From an uncultured Coriobacteriaceae bacterium (lineage in GTDB: Bacteria; Actinomycetota; Coriobacteriia; Coriobacteriales; Eggerthellaceae): a DNA stretch of 5,480 nucleotides. Positions 5,473-5,480 of the stretch are shown here, in pieces. The stretch covers positions 1 through 5,480 of the forward strand of contig USJN01000122.1 of assembly GCA_900554945.1 (NCBI GenBank), in the 5' to 3' direction. Position 1 is the first letter of the stretch, and each line of letters opens with the position of its first letter. A program made the translations under genes and the position numbers. The notes under the pieces were generated by a model. That model did no database searches. It was not told where the DNA came from and saw nothing but the letters and a program-made list of their open reading frames with translations.

Positions 5473-5480
5473 GCCATCAT

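Noticed and set aside
5265..5480. Open frame of 71 codons on the - strand reaching the window end
   Set aside because: It overlaps the start and RBS of the DUF4230 gene in another frame, shows no recognisable pattern, and has no good RBS visible because its start is at the window edge.
1..5480. CRISPR array, tRNA or rRNA genes, phage or IS transposase genes
   Set aside because: No regularly spaced repeats, cloverleaf with a TTCGA-type arm, rRNA segments or transposase motifs were seen on either strand.

Overview
The window looks like chromosomal DNA from a high-GC, Gram-positive, actinobacterial-type organism. The best guess is a gut Coriobacteriia/Eggerthellaceae member. This rests on GC-rich codon use in most genes, clear AAGGA/GAAAGG-type ribosome binding sites, and a transmembrane Ser/Thr kinase paired with a small helix-turn-helix protein. 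The lineage is an inference and was not tested by any search.

Layout, left to right. (1) 1-132, + strand: the last 43 codons of a HlyIII/TrhA (PAQR-like) membrane protein. (2) 141-977, - strand: endonuclease IV (nfo), with all nine metal ligands present, ending tail-to-tail with the first gene across 8 bases. (3) 984-1407: a 424-base non-coding region between the divergent nfo and transporter genes. It holds a possible nfo promoter, a bulged hairpin, and a 138-base segment bounded by perfect 13-bp inverted repeats, with ATTT on both sides and a T7 run after the right arm. (4) 1408-2352, + strand: a 10-TM permease of the auxin efflux carrier (AEC) family. (5) 2401-5299, - strand: a three-gene cluster, read in transcription order as DUF4230 membrane-anchored protein, XRE-like HTH protein, and transmembrane Ser/Thr kinase with a large extracytoplasmic C-terminal region. 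(6) 5300-5480: the leader upstream of the cluster, with two interleaved inverted-repeat pairs.

The first half is ordinary housekeeping and transport. The minus-strand cluster is the part worth attention. A cytoplasmic kinase is joined through one membrane helix to two FxLYD-like beta domains outside the cell. It follows a small HTH protein of a type I associate with such kinases, and a second membrane-anchored extracytoplasmic protein of unknown function (DUF4230) precedes both. Spacings of 25 and 42 bases suggest cotranscription. A reasonable hypothesis is a one-membrane-helix sensor kinase whose cytoplasmic partner or target is the HTH protein and whose outer partner may be the DUF4230 protein. 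The sequence shows the architecture but not the signal or the target genes.
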